Shown here piece after piece: positions 63,617 through 64,000 of a DNA stretch of 64,000 nucleotides. The stretch covers positions 124,001-188,000 of the forward strand of contig OMWK01000001.1 of assembly GCA_900314745.1 (NCBI GenBank), read 5' to 3'. Made by a program: the position numbers and the translations under genes. The notes under the pieces were generated by a model. It was not told the origin of the DNA. It saw only the letters and a program-made list of their open reading frames with translations, and searched no databases. Every line of letters starts with the position of its first letter. The first letter of the stretch is position 1. Origin of the DNA: an uncultured Eubacteriales bacterium (GTDB lineage Bacteria > Bacillota > Clostridia > Saccharofermentanales > Saccharofermentanaceae).

Positions 63617-64000
63617 CCAATATTATCAATAATAAAGGATCCTTCGTCCGCACTTTGAGTCGTGATCGTAAGTCCCGTTACGCGTGTGAAATCAAATTCA
63701 CCTGCATCCGCGAAGTCGTCCGCAGACACCCATACGGTCTGAAGCTGGGGCTTATACTCATAAATTCCGAACAGCACATCCTGCTTATAAAGCTGAACCG
63801 CGAGGGTATGGTAGATGAACACGGGGCTGCTCACACTCACAGTATTGCCGTCCGCATCCGTAAGCATAACGGTGTAGTTCATGCCTTCACTGATATCCTC
63901 AGTATCCGTACTCGTGTCTGCGATGGCGAAGCTCATGTATCCGTCCGAGATATCGACCTCATCGAAAAGCACCTGCACCTCTAGTGCAGACTCCTCTTCC
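63604..64000 (-). CDS. C-terminal part of a beta-rich protein (cut by window end)
   Basis: An open frame enters from the right edge and ends at 63604, overlapping the stop of the convergent YidC-sulfatase gene by 13 bases. The visible 131 residues are acidic and beta-rich: SFAIADTSTDTEDISEGMNY, LTDADGNTVSVSSPVFIYHT, VTGLTITTQSADEGSFIIDN then IGYCS. The closing pattern resembles carbohydrate-binding or cell-surface beta-sandwich domains. The N-terminus and function cannot be judged. Confidence 0.65.
   Translation of the reverse strand, partial: EEESALEVQVLFDEVDISDGYMSFAIADTSTDTEDISEGMNYTVMLTDADGNTVSVSSPVFIYHTLAVQLYKQDVLFGIYEYKPQLQTVWVSADDFADAGEFDFTRVTGLTITTQSADEGSFIIDNIGYCS

Overview
The window looks like chromosome of an anaerobic, low-to-moderate GC member of the Bacillota, most likely class Clostridia. 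Supporting this are an oxygen-sensitive class III ribonucleotide reductase (nrdD/nrdG) under triple NrdR boxes, a CarD-family regulator, a SpoVK/CbbX-like tandem AAA+ ATPase, clostridial-type AroF and cofactor-independent GpmI, strong GGAGG ribosome sites, and several Clostridia-type small families (DUF4250, DUF896, DUF1858). Genus cannot be fixed from sequence reading alone. Several promoters place the -10 box only 6-7 bases before the start codon, so the organism apparently makes some leaderless mRNAs.

Layout. 0-13 kb: end of a DMT transporter gene, DUF4236 and Sel1-like proteins, a LysR regulator, then a leftward nrdD-nrdG-(GGDEF/EAL)-HAD cluster and a large separate PAS/GGDEF/EAL protein. 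13.1-13.4 kb: an intergenic array of eight alternating GAACAT/ATGTTC half-sites spaced 26 bp. 13.4-23.9 kb: a leftward aromatic amino-acid operon encoding all seven shikimate steps plus chorismate mutase and prephenate dehydrogenase (aroF, tyrA, aroB, aroA, aroC, a CM-AroE-AroK fusion, aroQ) followed by sseB-like, DUF4250 and gpmI. It is preceded by a 20-residue Phe/Tyr-rich leader peptide and a terminator/antiterminator pair, a textbook attenuator.

23.9-29.5 kb: an AT-rich restriction operon, mcrB-mcrC plus a Cas4-like/DEDD double-nuclease protein, whose promoter is overlaid by a perfect 13-bp inverted repeat. 29.5-36.9 kb: small unknown proteins (two of them paralogous), a MazG-like protein, a macro-domain PARG-like protein, a tandem AAA+ ATPase, a helix-turn-helix protein and a sigma-70 factor. 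37-41 kb: CarD, YitT and a znuABC metal importer, divergent from a patatin-like lipase across a shared -35.

42.06-49.21 kb: a 7-kb integrated mobilizable element in the 3' end of tRNA-Ala(CGC), bounded by 18-bp direct repeats, with integrase, Xis, MobC, a candidate oriT and integrase arm repeats at both ends. Its cargo is an Fe-S/cupin/DUF2249 stress operon controlled by a divergent Crp/Fnr regulator, plus a deletion junction that joins a flavodiiron protein fragment to an HsdR fragment. 49.4-64 kb: a beta-propeller protein, a Phd/ParE toxin-antitoxin pair, DUF896, a CDP-glycerol glycerophosphotransferase-like protein, a CPBP protease, an FtsX-type ABC exporter with a two-component system and NSS transporter, and an unusual YidC-sulfatase fusion membrane protein.
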